From: Patiria pectinifera
Taxonomy: Eukaryota; Echinodermata; Asteroidea; Valvatida; Asterinidae
Length of the DNA stretch: 64,000 bases
Direction of reading: 5' to 3'
NCBI GenBank assembly: GCA_029964075.1
Contig: CM057140.1
Coordinates: 4,048,643 to 4,112,642, forward strand
Shown here one piece after another: positions 45,890 through 58,715 of this stretch. The notes beneath the pieces are model-generated. The model had not been told where the DNA came from and made no database searches. It was given only the letters and a program-made list of their open reading frames with translations. The number at the start of each line of letters is the position of its first letter. Position 1 is the first letter of the stretch. The position numbers and the translations under genes are program-made.

Positions 45890-45926
45890 ATTTGCATATC
45901 CAACATTGTTCGATACGTATGCAAAT
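45890..45926. promoter_or_regulatory. POU–SOX–POU motif cluster
   Basis: Two octamers in inverted orientation, ATTTGCAT (45890–45897) and ATGCAAAT (45919–45926), flank a SOX-type ACATTGTT (45903–45910). Such groupings occur in neural and stem-cell enhancers. Function here is inferred from motif match only. Confidence 0.4.
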
Positions 45927-46494
45927 GAGGAAAAGTCTGGTGCCTGCCTGTGCTTTACATCAGCGTTTGTTTTTGGGTGTCAGGGGTAAAAACATATCAA
46001 CATAATCAATTCGTCACGGCGTGAGTTACGAAAACACGCCTTTTTTCGGAGTAAAAATGCTGCAATGCTGTGTCACATTTCATATTAATAGGCCTACGAG
46101 CAAATTGGAAAGGAAAGGGTTATTTTGAGAAGGTGCATGGACGCAATAATTACAATGAACGTTAAAACACGTAATGCACGTTAAAACTAACAACACGAAG
46201 TACAAGATATAAACCCATTTTCGGAAGTGAGAGGTCAGTTTTTGGTACTGCATTTCTCTTTCTAGTAATAATTTTAAGAAATTAGGCCTAAATGCCCCTT
46301 TTCAAGAGATGATTTTCTTAAGAAATCAATGTGCCAAGAAATAGTCCAAATTTTAGAATTTTTGCACATTAATTTTCCTATTCAAGGGTCCCGGAAGCGC
46401 GCCACCAGCGGTGAACTTTCAGGCTTTATTGCAACTTGAATAACATTATCAGCTATGCAACCCGTGGTCATTTCACTGGTAGCCTGACTACGAT

Positions 46495-46920
46495 TTAACC
46501 CTAAAGGGGCCGGGGCGGAATCCCCCCTCAACATTTTCCGCGACAGCCTATTTTTTTTTTTTGCGCGGTCTGTTTTGACTTTTAGCCTTCCTTTCGACAT
46601 CGCATCTCTCAAAAAAAAAAAAAAAAAAAATCGGACTTGGGCCGCGGTAGTAGCGACTTTATTTCCTACGCGCCGAAAATTGATTTCTAATACAAGTCGT
46701 ACACCTCAGAGCAGAACATTCATTCGTACATAAGTAATAATTAATAAGCAATAATTCCAAATTGACCGATATATATATGATGAAATTTCTTGGGTATTAG
46801 GGCAGGGTGAGTTATGCTGCATGTGAGTTTCAAATTTTTTTTCACTTTCAAATGAGATCTTAGGGGTCTTAGGGGCCCCCGGCTGAGATGGGTCAAATAA
46901 CCCGGCCCCGTTAGGGTTAA
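46495..46920. mobile_element. TTAA element with CCCTAAAGGGGCCGGG ends
   Basis: TTAACCCTAAAGGGGCCGGG at left and CCCGGCCCCGTTAGGGTTAA at right bound 426 bp. TTAA sites and CCCT ends fit a piggyBac-like MITE. A poly-A tract lies inside (46612–46630). Confidence 0.85.
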
Positions 46921-48918
46921 GGAGCCATAGCCATAGCCATAGCGACTGAAGTCCTCATGTTTTGGATTGTTTACTTATACTATTTTAGGTCTGGGTGGGA
47001 AAAGAAAACAAAAACACATCTCTTGGAAAGGTAAAAAAAAAACTAATTAATGTCTTCCTGAATTCGAGAAAAAAGAAAAAAACAAAAAAAGTTTTCATTG
47101 GACATCTTTTATTTATTTTATTATTATTTTTTCGCGAATTAGTAACGAATCATCACTAGAGAGAAAAGAGCTAGAAACAAAGTTTAAATGAAAACAGAGT
47201 GACAAGTGAAACGCAAGTTAAAACCCAGCTCTTCTGGTATTTATAATCAATGCCTTTTGAAGGAAATCTAACAGCATTACAGGATCCGGATGCTGCCGCT
47301 GGCTTTGATGAGAACCGTCGTAGATGGAGATGTAGATAAGATAAAAATGACACTCCGTACGCTAACATTATATCCCATCCAATAATAATATTTGGCAGGT
47401 TGTATGACTATCAGTAACAAGCCTTTGGAATTCCTTTCTCGTAAACACATCAAAATTAAAACCCAATTTTCACCTATTCCTTTCTCGAGTCCCGTCCCCA
47501 AAGCGCGGGCGTGTATTCTCGCCGGCACCCGGTGCAACACGATACCACCCTGCCCTCTATCTTTAACACATCCGATTCCTAGGAAAATAGCGCAGGCCTG
47601 CGGGTCTCGCGTTACATCGCCTCGCATCCTAAGGGCTTTCGGCATTTCACACCCAATTTCCACCGGTGCTCTCTCCTCCGTACATTTATTTCACCTTCTC
47701 TCTACTCCCCCCCCCCCCGTTCCCGGCCGGGTTCTCTCTCTCTCCCCCTACATCTTCTTGATGTCACTTTGGTATTGTTTCATCTGATGTAACCGGAGCC
47801 GCTAGTAATTAGTACTTGTTGTCGTGTTATTTCTGGCATGGGTCTCGGTTTTCCATTGGAGTCTTGCACGGCGTCCCGATCTTGCCATAGCGCTTGATGC
47901 CCCGTCTGTAACTCTCAAACTCTTGCCAAATGTCATACTGAAAGAAAAGACAAAACTCCGAAATCGATGTCTTACCATCTCGAGGTAACATCCACTCTTC
48001 TCTGGACAACACCAAAGGTTCACTGTTATAGCACTTCTATGCACTTCTATTTACTTAACTTAAACAGGTTTACCAGCCACAACCTCAAAAGATATTGTTC
48101 GTGACGGGTTCTCGGCCCATTATTTTCTCAGCAATGTTTTCTGATAAGCGTCCCTACGAATTTAGATAGTATACAACATTTGCTTTGTTGTAATTTTCAG
48201 AAAGGACGAATTTGGGGGTTAGCTTATATTATGGTTCCACATACGGTTATATGGTGCATACACAGTTGACACCATCGCATCGCTATAGTGTTAAGTTACT
48301 AAACCGATAATTCAATGGTAGCGTCGACCATTGGCAGCTATCCGAAAAGTATTAACCGACCAAATTATTGTTAAACAATTTAATTGGTTTGAAGATAGTG
48401 ATGACACTAAACTCCCCGTGAAATGATTCCTCCTGGCACGCTGTCATTTTGAAGAAAACAATTAGAGAAGGTTATTCCAAGAGCAAAGATGTGTCACTGA
48501 GATGTGTCACTGAGATGTGGTGGACTCCTCGATGAAGCAGTTACAGTGAGAGCGCTCTTTCTAACAATGAGTCTTTTCTGGCGAAGGGCACATTTCTGGT
48601 CCGTTTGTGAGGGGGGGGGGGCTGGTGGGCACTGAGAATTAGTTAGGGGTGCCCCCCGGCTACGGCACTGAGAAGAAACATAGTTCAAGCGTACTAACAT
48701 GGAAATTGTGACTGCAATTTCACGGCGGGAAAGGGGGCAAACATGTAAACTTTATATTGAACAGGAAGGCAAGAAAGGCGAACAAGTTGAAACATAATCA
48801 GGCCTGTTACTGACCTAACATTTTTTGTTGTTGTTCAATTTCTGGATGTAATTTGAGTTATGGATACCTTTTCTTGCATTAAATGTGATCCGGGGGAAAA
48901 TTGCAAAATTTTGCTTCT

Positions 48919-49348
48919 AGGGTGCAGACCTGTCGATAGGCCCAAAATTGCCCACGCCGGCCAAATCACGATTTGCATGACCTCAATTCTCCGGTATTAG
49001 AGCATTTTGAGGGCCGTGAACTTATGGATTTGTTAAAAAGATGGATGGAAGCCGTGCAGAGGACTGCGAGCTCGTATATGAGTGAAATTTTGCTGAAATT
49101 AGGTCCTAAAATTGATTTATTTTCGTAATAGAGCGTAGGCGTCCATTCAATGGCGACGGGCTTCAGGACTGCTTTGAGGGGTGATCATCTTTGGATGGAA
49201 TTTCTCCCAAAAGTCATTGGATAATAGAACAAAAAATGAAAGATGATGAAATAAGCTTTCATTTGATGTGTGTGCCAAACATCTTGGAGAGTTATTAGCA
49301 CTGAGGTCTATGGCAGTCTATTTATTAGTCCGTAACCCTAGGTCCCCT
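48919..49348 (-). mobile_element. TTAA element family E, diverged copy
   Basis: It is inverted relative to the 60-kb copies and shares GCCGGCCAAATCACGATTTG and TTCATTTGATGTGTGTGCC-like stretches. The terminal GGGTGCAGACC matches the family end. Confidence 0.7.
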
Positions 49349-49984
49349 ATCTGTACCGTGCCGTCAACGGAAACTTCACGTGTGAACTAAGAATGACCAA
49401 AAAGTGTCGTCGTATCGCGCAGCTAGTCTCATTTCGTGCCGCGCTATTCGAAGCTACTACATAATCGTTTGAAGGCCAGACACACACACACTTGTTGTAA
49501 TGCGGCATTTTAAAGTCCCAAGCAACCCCTCTTTGAGCAGCTGTATACACTTCCTGCTATCTTCTCTGCCCAATAAAAAACTTAAGTGAGCGTAGTTTGG
49601 CCATGCCAGTCCACACACATACATATCATACAGGCGATCCCGCGCCAAAGTTAGATTAAACTTTTATGACATGGGTGATTATGCGCACTGCTCTCGAGGG
49701 ACGGCAGATTATGAATCGACGAAGGAACAATGTTTGAGTAATGACAACTGAAATATTCTTGGGAGGTAGAGGAGTTTATAATCCCAGCCCAGACGCTATA
49801 CAGCTGCTATAATCGACTGATTTTGGGGTCTAGAGGCCTGGATGCTTATGATTTAGGGCAAGGACTTGTTGCAGTTGGGCTTGGTTATGATTCCTTTTAC
49901 TTTTTAAATTGTTTTTGACTAAACATCGTGCGAAATGAAATGAGTCGCCATTCGGCAGAGCTTCTTTTGGGGTTAGACCATTTT

Positions 49985-50125
49985 ACAAATCTTGCAAAAA
50001 ACTAAAAATAAAGTTGAACAAAGAAATTGACTGGAGGGGGGTTTGAACCTGCGAGCCCCGGATTGCCGTTCCGGTGGTCTACCTACTATCCAGCCCAATG
50101 TTGGCGGTTCCCCAGTTTGTCATCG
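49985..50125 (-). mobile_element. tRNA-derived SINE copy 2
   Basis: On the minus strand it shows GGTTCAAACCC (B-box-like) and AATTTCTTTGTTCAAC, as in the copy at 15185–15345. Confidence 0.72.
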
Positions 50126-50164
50126 TCTTTGTTCAAGGGGTGCTAGTTTATGTCTTCTGACTAT

Positions 50165-50300
50165 TGCCCCTTAAACAAAGACATTGACACCATGGAGAAC
50201 CATAGGGATAAATAGCTCTGTTGTCAGAGCACTGGAAGGGTAATCCGGAGGTCGCGGGTTCAAAATCTGCTCCGTTCAATTTCTGCGTTCAACATAAAAA
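50165..50300 (+). mobile_element. tRNA-derived SINE copy 3
   Basis: TAGCTCTGTTGTCAGAGCA and GGTCGCGGGTTCAAAATC, then AATTTCTGCGTTCAAC. With copy 2 it forms an inverted pair about 40 bases apart that could fold into a long hairpin. Confidence 0.72.
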
Positions 50301-53263
50301 AAATACATGAATCAGTTTTCCTTTGTACTATATATGCCAAAAAAAAAATCGGACCTGTCAACGTTTTTACATACACTCTTATCGTCAGACGTAAAGGTGT
50401 CAAAACTAGTGATATAATAACTGAGGACCAAAATACATTCGTTCTCCTTCATTATGAAAAACTAACAGGTGGACAAAATGGCCTGAAAATCCATCTCGTA
50501 CGATCCGGTAACAACTTAGGACTTTTCCTAATACAAGTTGTCCAGCCTCGGCTTCTGTTTAGGAAGTGCTAGTATTTATGATTCGGAAAGTTTAAACTGA
50601 GCTGAACTGGTTTCATATTTGGTAGACTGGTTTCAAGTTGTAATCATTTCCAAAACAGCAGAATTGGCGTCGACAGGCTTCGGGCTTGTGTTTCAATAAA
50701 CTGGGAATGTATAGCCGCTTGGATTGATTCTTCCATGACACCGAAACTTGGTATAAATTCCGCAACCTTGGGGTAAACAATCAGTTGTTTCTAAAGACAC
50801 CACAACATAGCGGCAACCCCAAGTAGACGCCTAGACAAAACACAATTAGTTAAGGGTGGGGAAACGGAGTCTACAGCCAGCCTACGCGGTGACTCTACGC
50901 GGTCCAGACAAGCATCGACACCGCGCTGATACCGCGAGATTGCCTAGCGCATATCGAGTTTATTCACGGTCATTACGTACGTCTAAACCCCATTACCATA
51001 TACCCCTTCACATGAACTCTCTCCCTACTCCTCATCTGACACAAACTCCCCTCTTTTCTTTCTCTTTCCTTTCGCCAGCTCTGCACTCCAGCGCTTTTGC
51101 CCCTACTCTTTTTGCAAGCCTTCTCTCTTTTCTCTGACTTCACGCTAGCGTGACAGATTTCACTTTGTGGCGGGTTGTGTTTCATCTGTAGTTCCCATAC
51201 CGGTGGCCTCGTGTTACGGCCACGGCAGGTACTTGGAGGGCGTACTGCCGTTATCTACGGGGCTCTGACTTCTCTCAGTGAAGACAGGGGGAGAGAGAGC
51301 CTCAGAGAGGTAAGAGTGAGCCAAGACGGAGTGAGAGAGGACAGAGAGAGCGCCAGCGCTACACTTGATACCCGCACGCCGAGTAGTTCTTCGTATCGCC
51401 GTTAAGTGAGCGAGATCTGGAAATTGATTTGAGCACGTCTTGCAAAAATCCATTTTGGCAGTACTTGTGGCAGAATCAATTAAAGACTCCACGCGAGGCT
51501 GGCTCTTTCGGCTCGGCGTGGCGGGCGAGTTAGCGAGCTGGCACGAGGAGAGAGACAGAGAGAGAGTCGAGAAAGCTCCTCTCTGCCGACGGCTCGCCCG
51601 TGTTTTCCCCGAGTCCAAGGGTTTTATAGGTCGAGTGTTCGCATGAACTGCTAGGGGTCTAGCGAAGGTGCAGCGATCGAAAGAGATAGGAACACGGGAG
51701 AGGGGGAGACGCAGGGCCGGAAACAGAGACTGCCGCTTGCGTCTTGAGAGTGGTTAAGATTGTCCAGGCCAGGGGAAAAAAAGAAGGCAGAAGGGGGGAA
51801 AACAACTCCGAGCAATGGTTTTTATGGCCGTTTTCACCTCAGGCGAAGTTATGAGACAAAACTTAAGATCAGCACGTGCTGGTGGCGAATGGGGCATTTT
51901 GAACAGGAGATCTTTTTACTTAGGGGGGGAGAGAGAATGGCCCAAAATAAATGCCCCCTTCTTTTTTGGCTGGGTAAATGGGTTGTTTGCAAAGCATTTT
52001 TTTTTGGAAACCTCGCAAAGATCTCGAAATGCAATTGGGCGGAATAACACTCGAGAACTTACCACTTAGTCGAAAGAGTAACAAGGTTGAGTTGTACACC
52101 GGCTGGACCAGAATTAAAGTCGAAAACATCAAAGTGTGTTGGAGGTTCCAGACTCAACGCCAACTTACTCACATGAAGACCTCATGTTTTGAGTGAAGTT
52201 TCCTCTTTGTTTTTAAATTTTGAAAACCAAATTTGGCAAGTCAAGGTCAGTCTCTACTGTTGAACAAAAATCAGTGAGAAGTTGTGAATCAAATGACTGT
52301 AATTTATACATGGAAATGATAGTTTCTTTATTTTAAGGCGAAAAGCAAAGCCCAAAACCACCAACTTTAATTTCGCAGACCAGAACACCCACAGTTGCCT
52401 CACATTTAACCCATTAATATAAAAATCTAATTATACAATTATTGTAATCTAATACCGGCGATGAAAAACAAATACTTCAAATATTTGTTTCCAAGAAATA
52501 TCATTTAATATCGCACCAGTGCTAAATTTATCTGTAAAGGAAAAAGAAATATGGATTAGTGGCGACCGCGGTATATCTTGACTGATGCCGTCACTATAGC
52601 AACCGTTTCCAGCCGCAGGGATAATGGCGGATTAAAAACCATCCGGAGCTCGATAAAAGCAGTGGGTAATTCACTCCTTTTTTTTACAAAACCGAAGAAA
52701 GGGGGAAAGAATCTATAAGGAGCGGCTAAGCGAGCGCGCGGTCCGAGGGAAAGGTAGCTAGCGGGCAACACGTGGGATGAGGGAGGGATTACAACCGATC
52801 TCTGGACCGGCTTTCCTCGGCAGGTGAATAGGGGGACCCCGTTGCTCCCCATCCCCGCCTAGATCAACCGACAATTATTGCTTGTCATCTCTCCGCTAAT
52901 TATATTTGGCTCTGGGGCATGCTTTCACTAGCTGCGTGAATACTGAGAGGTTGGACCGTTTTAAAGGAGTGTTTGGGCCTATGGAAAGCCTGTCATGCCA
53001 CCGGGATAGGCCACAAAATGTTACAGGGGAGACCGTAGAATAAAATGGTTATTCTGCGTTGCAATAATTTAATTCATAGATACATCAGCTCTCTTTGCTC
53101 TTGACAGGTCGCGACGAACATCTATCAAGGTTACCACACACACAAAAAGAGTTCAATATGAATACATGTATAATTGACACAGAGAGCGAGCGGCCTACAT
53201 CATTATAATCTCTGCTCATTGGGCCCATAAATCATTCATTTCAATGTCATACTGCTGGAGGCA

Positions 53264-53880
53264 ATGTCTCGATTATGTCTGCAGCTTAGTGGCTGTGCCT
53301 GTTATTGTGGCTCAGTGCTGTGTTGCTGCTGTGACAGTCGCTTTGTGAATGTGACTGTGGATGCCAAAGCCACAGCGGATGTGACTGTGGCTGTGGCTGT
53401 GACCGTCGCTTTGACTGTGATATTGACCGTGGCTGTGATGAGGAATGCGGTTGTGGCTATGACTGCGGCTGTGTCTAGGTCTGTCGCTGTGGCTGTGACA
53501 GTTGCTCTGACTGCGATTGTCACCGCGGACGTGATTAGATATGTGTTTGTGGCTGCGACTGCGTGTCATTACTTTCATTGTGGCTGTGACCGGCGCTTTG
53601 ACTGTGACTGTGACTGTGACCGTGGCTGTGATTAGAAATACGGTTGTGAATGTGACTGCGGCTGCGTCTATGACTGTGGATGTGACAGTCGCTGTGACTG
53701 CGATTGTGACCGCGGACGTGATAAGCCTGGTTGTGGGCTGTGACAGTGGCTGTGTGTATTACTTTTACTGTGGCTGTAACCGTCGCTTTGACTGTGATTG
53801 TGCCAGTGGACGTGATCAGAAAAGCGACTGTGGCTGTGACTGTGGCTGTGACTGTGCCTGTGCCTGTAGTCCATATCGAG
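53264..53880 (+). repeat. Hexamer microsatellite, GTGRCT-type
   Basis: About 600 bp of degenerate 6-bp units (GTGACT, GTGGCT, GTGACC) with a higher-order repeat in which blocks recur roughly every 130–180 bases. The open frames on both strands (rich in V/T/A or H/S) arise from the repeat. Confidence 0.92.
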
Positions 53881-54869
53881 CACGCTATCAAAGCGGCCAT
53901 TGAATAGGGCCTCCGTGCAGTAACAGCGGTAGCGTGCTTGGCATTGTCTTTAACGGACAATACTAAATTTGAATTTATGTAAAGTTTTCAATGTTAACAA
54001 AAAAAAGTAAAACCAATGTGTTTATATTTGTATAAATACTAAAAGAACAATAATTTTCAACGTCGTGGAAGAAAGAAAGCCTAAAGCTTTGTTTTTCTTC
54101 ATTTTTATCAATCTGCGATGTCCACAATGACACTTGGACCTCAATTTCCTGCGGTGTGTATCACCCCCATTAGCCTTCTCCCCTAGGCTATTGTTAGCCT
54201 GCAGGTGACACCAGCCGTTGCCCTCAATCCTTTATGATCTTTGTCTCTGTGTCCCTTCATATGTCTTATAAAACCTCTTTCTTCCCCCGTTTCTGTCTTT
54301 TTTTATGGATCAAAATAAAACAAATCACGATGCAGGACCGTCACGGTGTTTCCTGAGTTCTTGCAGCGGGTGCATTAGGACCGCTCATGGGGGGCTGGAT
54401 CGGGTTTCCCCCCGGCCACGCACCCGGTCTGGCCCGCTCCCTTCAATCGATGGGACCACCTCGCACTCCCCGTAACTCTACTCTTCTGTGGGCCGATGGT
54501 ATAAACTGGAGGGATATGTCTTGAGGTCGCCTTTTGGTGGGTCATGGATTGACTCTGTTTCCCCTCCCCCTGACGAGAAAAATTGATAAAAATGTGGTGA
54601 CTGATCGGTGTTCCCGAATGATTGAAGCGTCAAACGTGCGCTGATTTATAAATTGAGAGTAGAAAGAGTGCAGCATGGAAATGTCTTTTGTTTTAATACC
54701 TATTTTGTATTCACGAAGGAGCTTGTATTTTGGTTCTTTAAAAATAATACCACAAATCCTTATTTTTTTTTTAGTTGTACTTTTGTTGAGATTTATCCCG
54801 ATGTGATCTGGACTTTTTGACAATTTGTAAACGTATTTGGATTTCCTTTCGTTCTGTTTTGTTGCCGAG

Positions 54870-55143
54870 ATGGTTTCTTTTTTTCGCCTTCCACCTCTAT
54901 GGTCCGGGTTCGATTCCTGCCCTGGTCCACTTGTGGACTGGGTTTTCAGTCCCTACCTGATTCGGTGGGTTTCCCCCCAGGATGTTCCTCTAGAGTTTTC
55001 CTCCCACCTCTAAAACTGTATTTTCTTCTCACTGTCTTCTCTCTGCAGGCTTCTTCACAGGCTTGCGAGCCTTAAATGCCTGGGAAGATTTTGAGGATTC
55101 CTTGGTTACAGTACCAGGAATATAATAATAAATAAATAAATAA
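54870..55143 (+). mobile_element. tRNA-derived SINE with AAT-rich tail
   Basis: The B-box-like GGGTTCGATTCC is followed by a conserved-looking body (GGTGGGTTTCCCCCCAGGAT, CTCTAGAGTTTTCCTCCCAC) and a tail of AATAAT and AAATA repeats. The A-box side is weak. Confidence 0.7.
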
Positions 55144-55194
55144 TGAAATTTGACAAAAATGTTATAAAACATGACAGTATAAATTGTATTGATA

Positions 55195-55490
55195 GGCACG
55201 CACAGCTTATGACCGCCGAGGTGTGCGTTCCCATATCAATGGTTACCACTTGTTATCGGGCAAATCAAATATTTCTTAGACCTTCACAGCTCCCTTGAAA
55301 GTATTCAGCTCCATGCTGCCATTTTGGCTCACGAGGCTAATTCAAATACAATGGCTGTCTTTGCCTCAACAGGTCAACATGTACTCCTGCGTGACAATGG
55401 AAAGACAACAACGATAAAGTGTCTTGCCCAATGACTCACGCAGCGCACTCCCACAGACTGGACTCCATCCCACTGCAGGTATAGACAATT
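55195..55490 (-). mobile_element. Degenerate SINE related to the one at 23130
   Basis: Shared order of short blocks (CAGCTCC, CCATGCTGCC, CAACAGGT, TACTCCTG, AAGTGTCTTGCCC) with 23130–23515. It is strongly diverged. Confidence 0.5.
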
Positions 55491-55573
55491 CCTTTATTTA
55501 AATTTAACTTAAAGAAAGCACTGCAAACCATCAGTGTATATAATTATATAGGCATGAACACAGCCAACTTAAA

Positions 55574-55587
55574 GCGCCATCTAGGGT
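55574..55587 (-). promoter_or_regulatory. CTCF-like motif
   Basis: On the minus strand ACCCTAGATGGCGC matches the CTCF core at 12 of 14 positions by eye. Confidence 0.3.
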
Positions 55588-56844
55588 CAGATAGGGTCCA
55601 ATCTTCCTTTGCGAATTTCAAAATATCTGGACAATTTCAGAATTACTTCAGTGATCGTCCCCGAATCTACGCCCATTGTGAAATTTGGAACGGACTTGAG
55701 TAAGATTAGTCTGCTAGACCGTTGGCTATTTTGTAGTTCGATGGAATTTGATTCGAAATCAAGATACGTCATATGATGCATCTATTTTTTTCGCATCAAG
55801 CTAAATGTGTACTACACTCAGATAAGAATATATATGTTTTGCTTCAAGTAGAATTTTTAGTTTGTCTTTGCACTGTAAATACACGTCAATGTTTGTTTTA
55901 TCTGCGAAGTTATCTTTGCGGGTTATATTCAAGCTTCCTCCTCGTCGACTTTTTCTCCCTTGTTTTCTGTAGAAGATGTTTCAGTTTCAGTAAATGAATT
56001 CATTGGGAAGTTGCCCGGCACTTCACGTGTCAATCACGATGCTGCAACTATGTATCTTGGCTTGAAGATGGCCACTCTGTCTGTCACTCACTAACCAACA
56101 AGATTCCGTCGCCCAGCGCGTAAAGAAATCACATCTTCATCTCTCATTGCCCACTTGTCATCATTGTTTCTTTCTTGAGAAAACAAGTTTCCCCAGCTAA
56201 AAGCATCTTGGTTTGGCAAGGCACCACGGCCCGGGCGATCGTCTTTCGACACCTGAGCCAGCCCCGAGTGGGCGAGAGGAGCCCCTCTCGCCGGGGCCTC
56301 TGCATTAAACATTCCCCGCGCGCGGCCGGCGCACTGAAGATCCTTACCGCCGCTCCCTCTTCGCGCGGAGATTAGGTATCCCGGCCGCGAGTCTGAAGAG
56401 GTTTAAAAGACAGATTTCGAAGGCAAACAAACTCAGGACGGATGATCAATGCCAGTGCCCGGGTACTGTATGATTCTCTTTCAATTAGCCTGTCCTTCCG
56501 GGACCTGTGCGTCCGTGGCTGCGCAGTGCGCGCCGTGCCTCAAACTTTATTGACGGCACTTCGATCTGACGGGATGGGCTTGTATTGTCTGACGATCCCC
56601 GCTGTGTCGGGATATCTCCTGTTAAAGTGAAAAGAAAGCTGGGAGTCTGGAGTGGTTTTATAATATTTATCTCCCAGAAAATCGAAATAGATTTCAGCCC
56701 ATAAAAACACCTTGACAACATAGTCTCAATGTAGTGTTATTGAAAATGCTTGAATGTAATATCGGCATACGACATTGACTTTTGCTTTCTGGATGGTTTT
56801 TAGGAGTTTGTATTTTATTGGAAATATTGTTACACTGACCTGTT

Positions 56845-57224
56845 TAAAGTTGAGTGTTTACAGATGCTGGAAAAACCAAGAACAAATGTTATTCTTGTAG
56901 TTTGGTTCTCTGACCCTGCTCCAGACAACACGGAGCCATTTATAGACGTCAGGGAATTGTCGGGTCTGGGAACCAGACTAACTGGTTTGCATCCCTTCAA
57001 CGGATGTGTAACCGATTAAAAACAAAATGTGGACTAACTAAGTTGTTAAACTGGGGGCAGTATTTGGAAAATAAATCACTCCCAACGATAACCATCGTTT
57101 GAAATTGATACAAAAGTCCGATTTTCAGTAATAAGACTATTATTGTTCACTTACAGTCAAGTAAGGTATTTCATAATATTTGGGTAGTTTTGTTTTTTTG
57201 ATGTGTTTGCAAATGTTGTACACA
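56845..57224 (-). mobile_element. MITE family A, inverted partial copy
   Basis: The reverse complement shows ACAACATTTGCAAACACATC, then AATACCTTACTTGACTG, and ends with CAGATGCTGG inverted. The right terminal part of the family is missing. Confidence 0.68.
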
Positions 57225-58636
57225 TGTGTTACCTTTTGGTATGGGTCCGATTTTGTACAATAAGATTAAGTATAGGATTGATTTCATGATTACTTTGTTA
57301 GACTTTTTCTCGCTTTTTTTGTCCAACATACCACATAATAGTTTTCTTTTGCACACAAACATGTGTAAAAAAATTGACCCATCTCGAATTAGACAGTCAA
57401 TAGCGTCAAACAAGGAAAGACAGTTTATTACCACTGTATAAAATGTTTGTTTTCTTGAACGTGTCGAATTCATACAATAAAATGTACTAAGAATTAGTAA
57501 TCAAAAACACTGAAAATATATTTTTTTTTAAAGGCCGTAAACGAAGTATAAAAAATAAGTCAAATTGAAGGGTTTGACTAGAGACGTGAGGTAGGGAAAC
57601 ACGGGAGCGTCAAATGCAAGGCTGTGCACCGCAAATGGTCGCCATCGATCCGCGGAACCCTCCTCAAGAACTTGCATGGATTAGCGCCAACGGCGAGTTA
57701 AGAAAAAAAAACCAACGGAGTTTGGGCAGCGACTCCGAGGAAGATTAACAGCGGCACCACGTAGGGCAGTTCCGCTCTAGGCCGTGCAGACCGGCCATTT
57801 CACGGGGTGTAATGGACTGTGGTGCAGGCTGCCATCTCCGACGGTAAATTGACCTAAATCGCTATTATTTTTGCCGCGGTGTGGCTGGGGACGAGGTGTT
57901 TGGGGGTTTTCCGGAGTTAGTTTACATTGAGAGCGACTTGATGGGATGAAAGAGGACTACGCTTCCTTGCTGCACTCGGACTGATAAAAATCACGTTCGC
58001 TGGGGCAGAGTTTTCCAGCTGCGAGTGCAAACTACTTCACTACTTTTTAAACGTTCTTCAAAACATTCTAGACACGATTCTGTTTTCTCCGACACCCGAA
58101 ATGATCCAATTCATTGTCTGAAACCTTCACACTTAAAAAAAGTACAATACACAAAACAGTTGGCAAAGAACACCGAGCCAAGCCCCTGCACCTGAACATA
58201 GTCATAACTATTGATACATATCAATCAATCAGTCAATCAGATAATCATATGTTTAACACACCAACATCAAATGACTCACGAGAACTCAAGGTATAGTTTT
58301 CACATACATTTGGCGTTCCTTGCTCCATGGTTAGAAAACACCTAGAATTGACAAAAAGTATAAAGGTAACCAAGGCAAGATATGAAATTCAACATGTTTA
58401 AGATCTTTCTATCTATTAAGAATTTGTCACTGAATGATCTCAACATTAAAATTGTGGAAATCGGGTTAAAAGTGCAATCCCTATTTTGAGGGATTACAAT
58501 GAAACGACTGGTGTTTGGATTTTGTGTGTGTAAGGTTAACATTAATGGCTTCGCCTAACATCAACGTAAAATGTGGACAAGTCCGCCACTTTTAAGCTAT
58601 CCAACAGCTTTTCAGAAACAAAACCAAAGGCTTTTA

Positions 58637-58715
58637 TACTCGGGTGGGAATCGAACCTACGACATGTTTGTCTGCAAACACAAACATCTTAAACATTGGA
58701 CCACCGGGTTTGTCG
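58637..58715 (-). mobile_element. tRNA-like sequence, probable SINE head
   Basis: On the minus strand GTGGTCCAATGTTTAAGATG and GTAGGTTCGATTCCCACCC look like A and B boxes. It does not fold into a clean tRNA, so it is more likely a SINE or tRNA pseudogene. Confidence 0.5.

Larger units (their letters stand above)
42321..48918. other. Gene desert, left part
   Basis: Degenerate satellite A-like pieces lie at 42880–42975 and 43860–44660. Non-repetitive, GC-richer islands lie at 43150–43720, 44940–45450 and 47450–47900. Family C/D-like sequence lies near 48330–48480. Motif clusters and a TTAA element are listed separately. I see no exon I can support. Confidence 0.6.
49349..53260. other. Gene desert, middle part
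   Basis: It contains a pair of SINEs (49985–50300), a CpG-richer island at 50850–51760, and another at 52560–52960. A donor-like GTAAGA follows a GC-rich stretch at 51310, so a first exon of a gene to the right is possible, but nothing else supports it. Confidence 0.5.

Noticed and set aside
53264..53960. Long frames on both strands in the hexamer repeat
   Set aside because: Frames are open on both strands because the repeat unit contains no stop; composition is purely repeat-driven.
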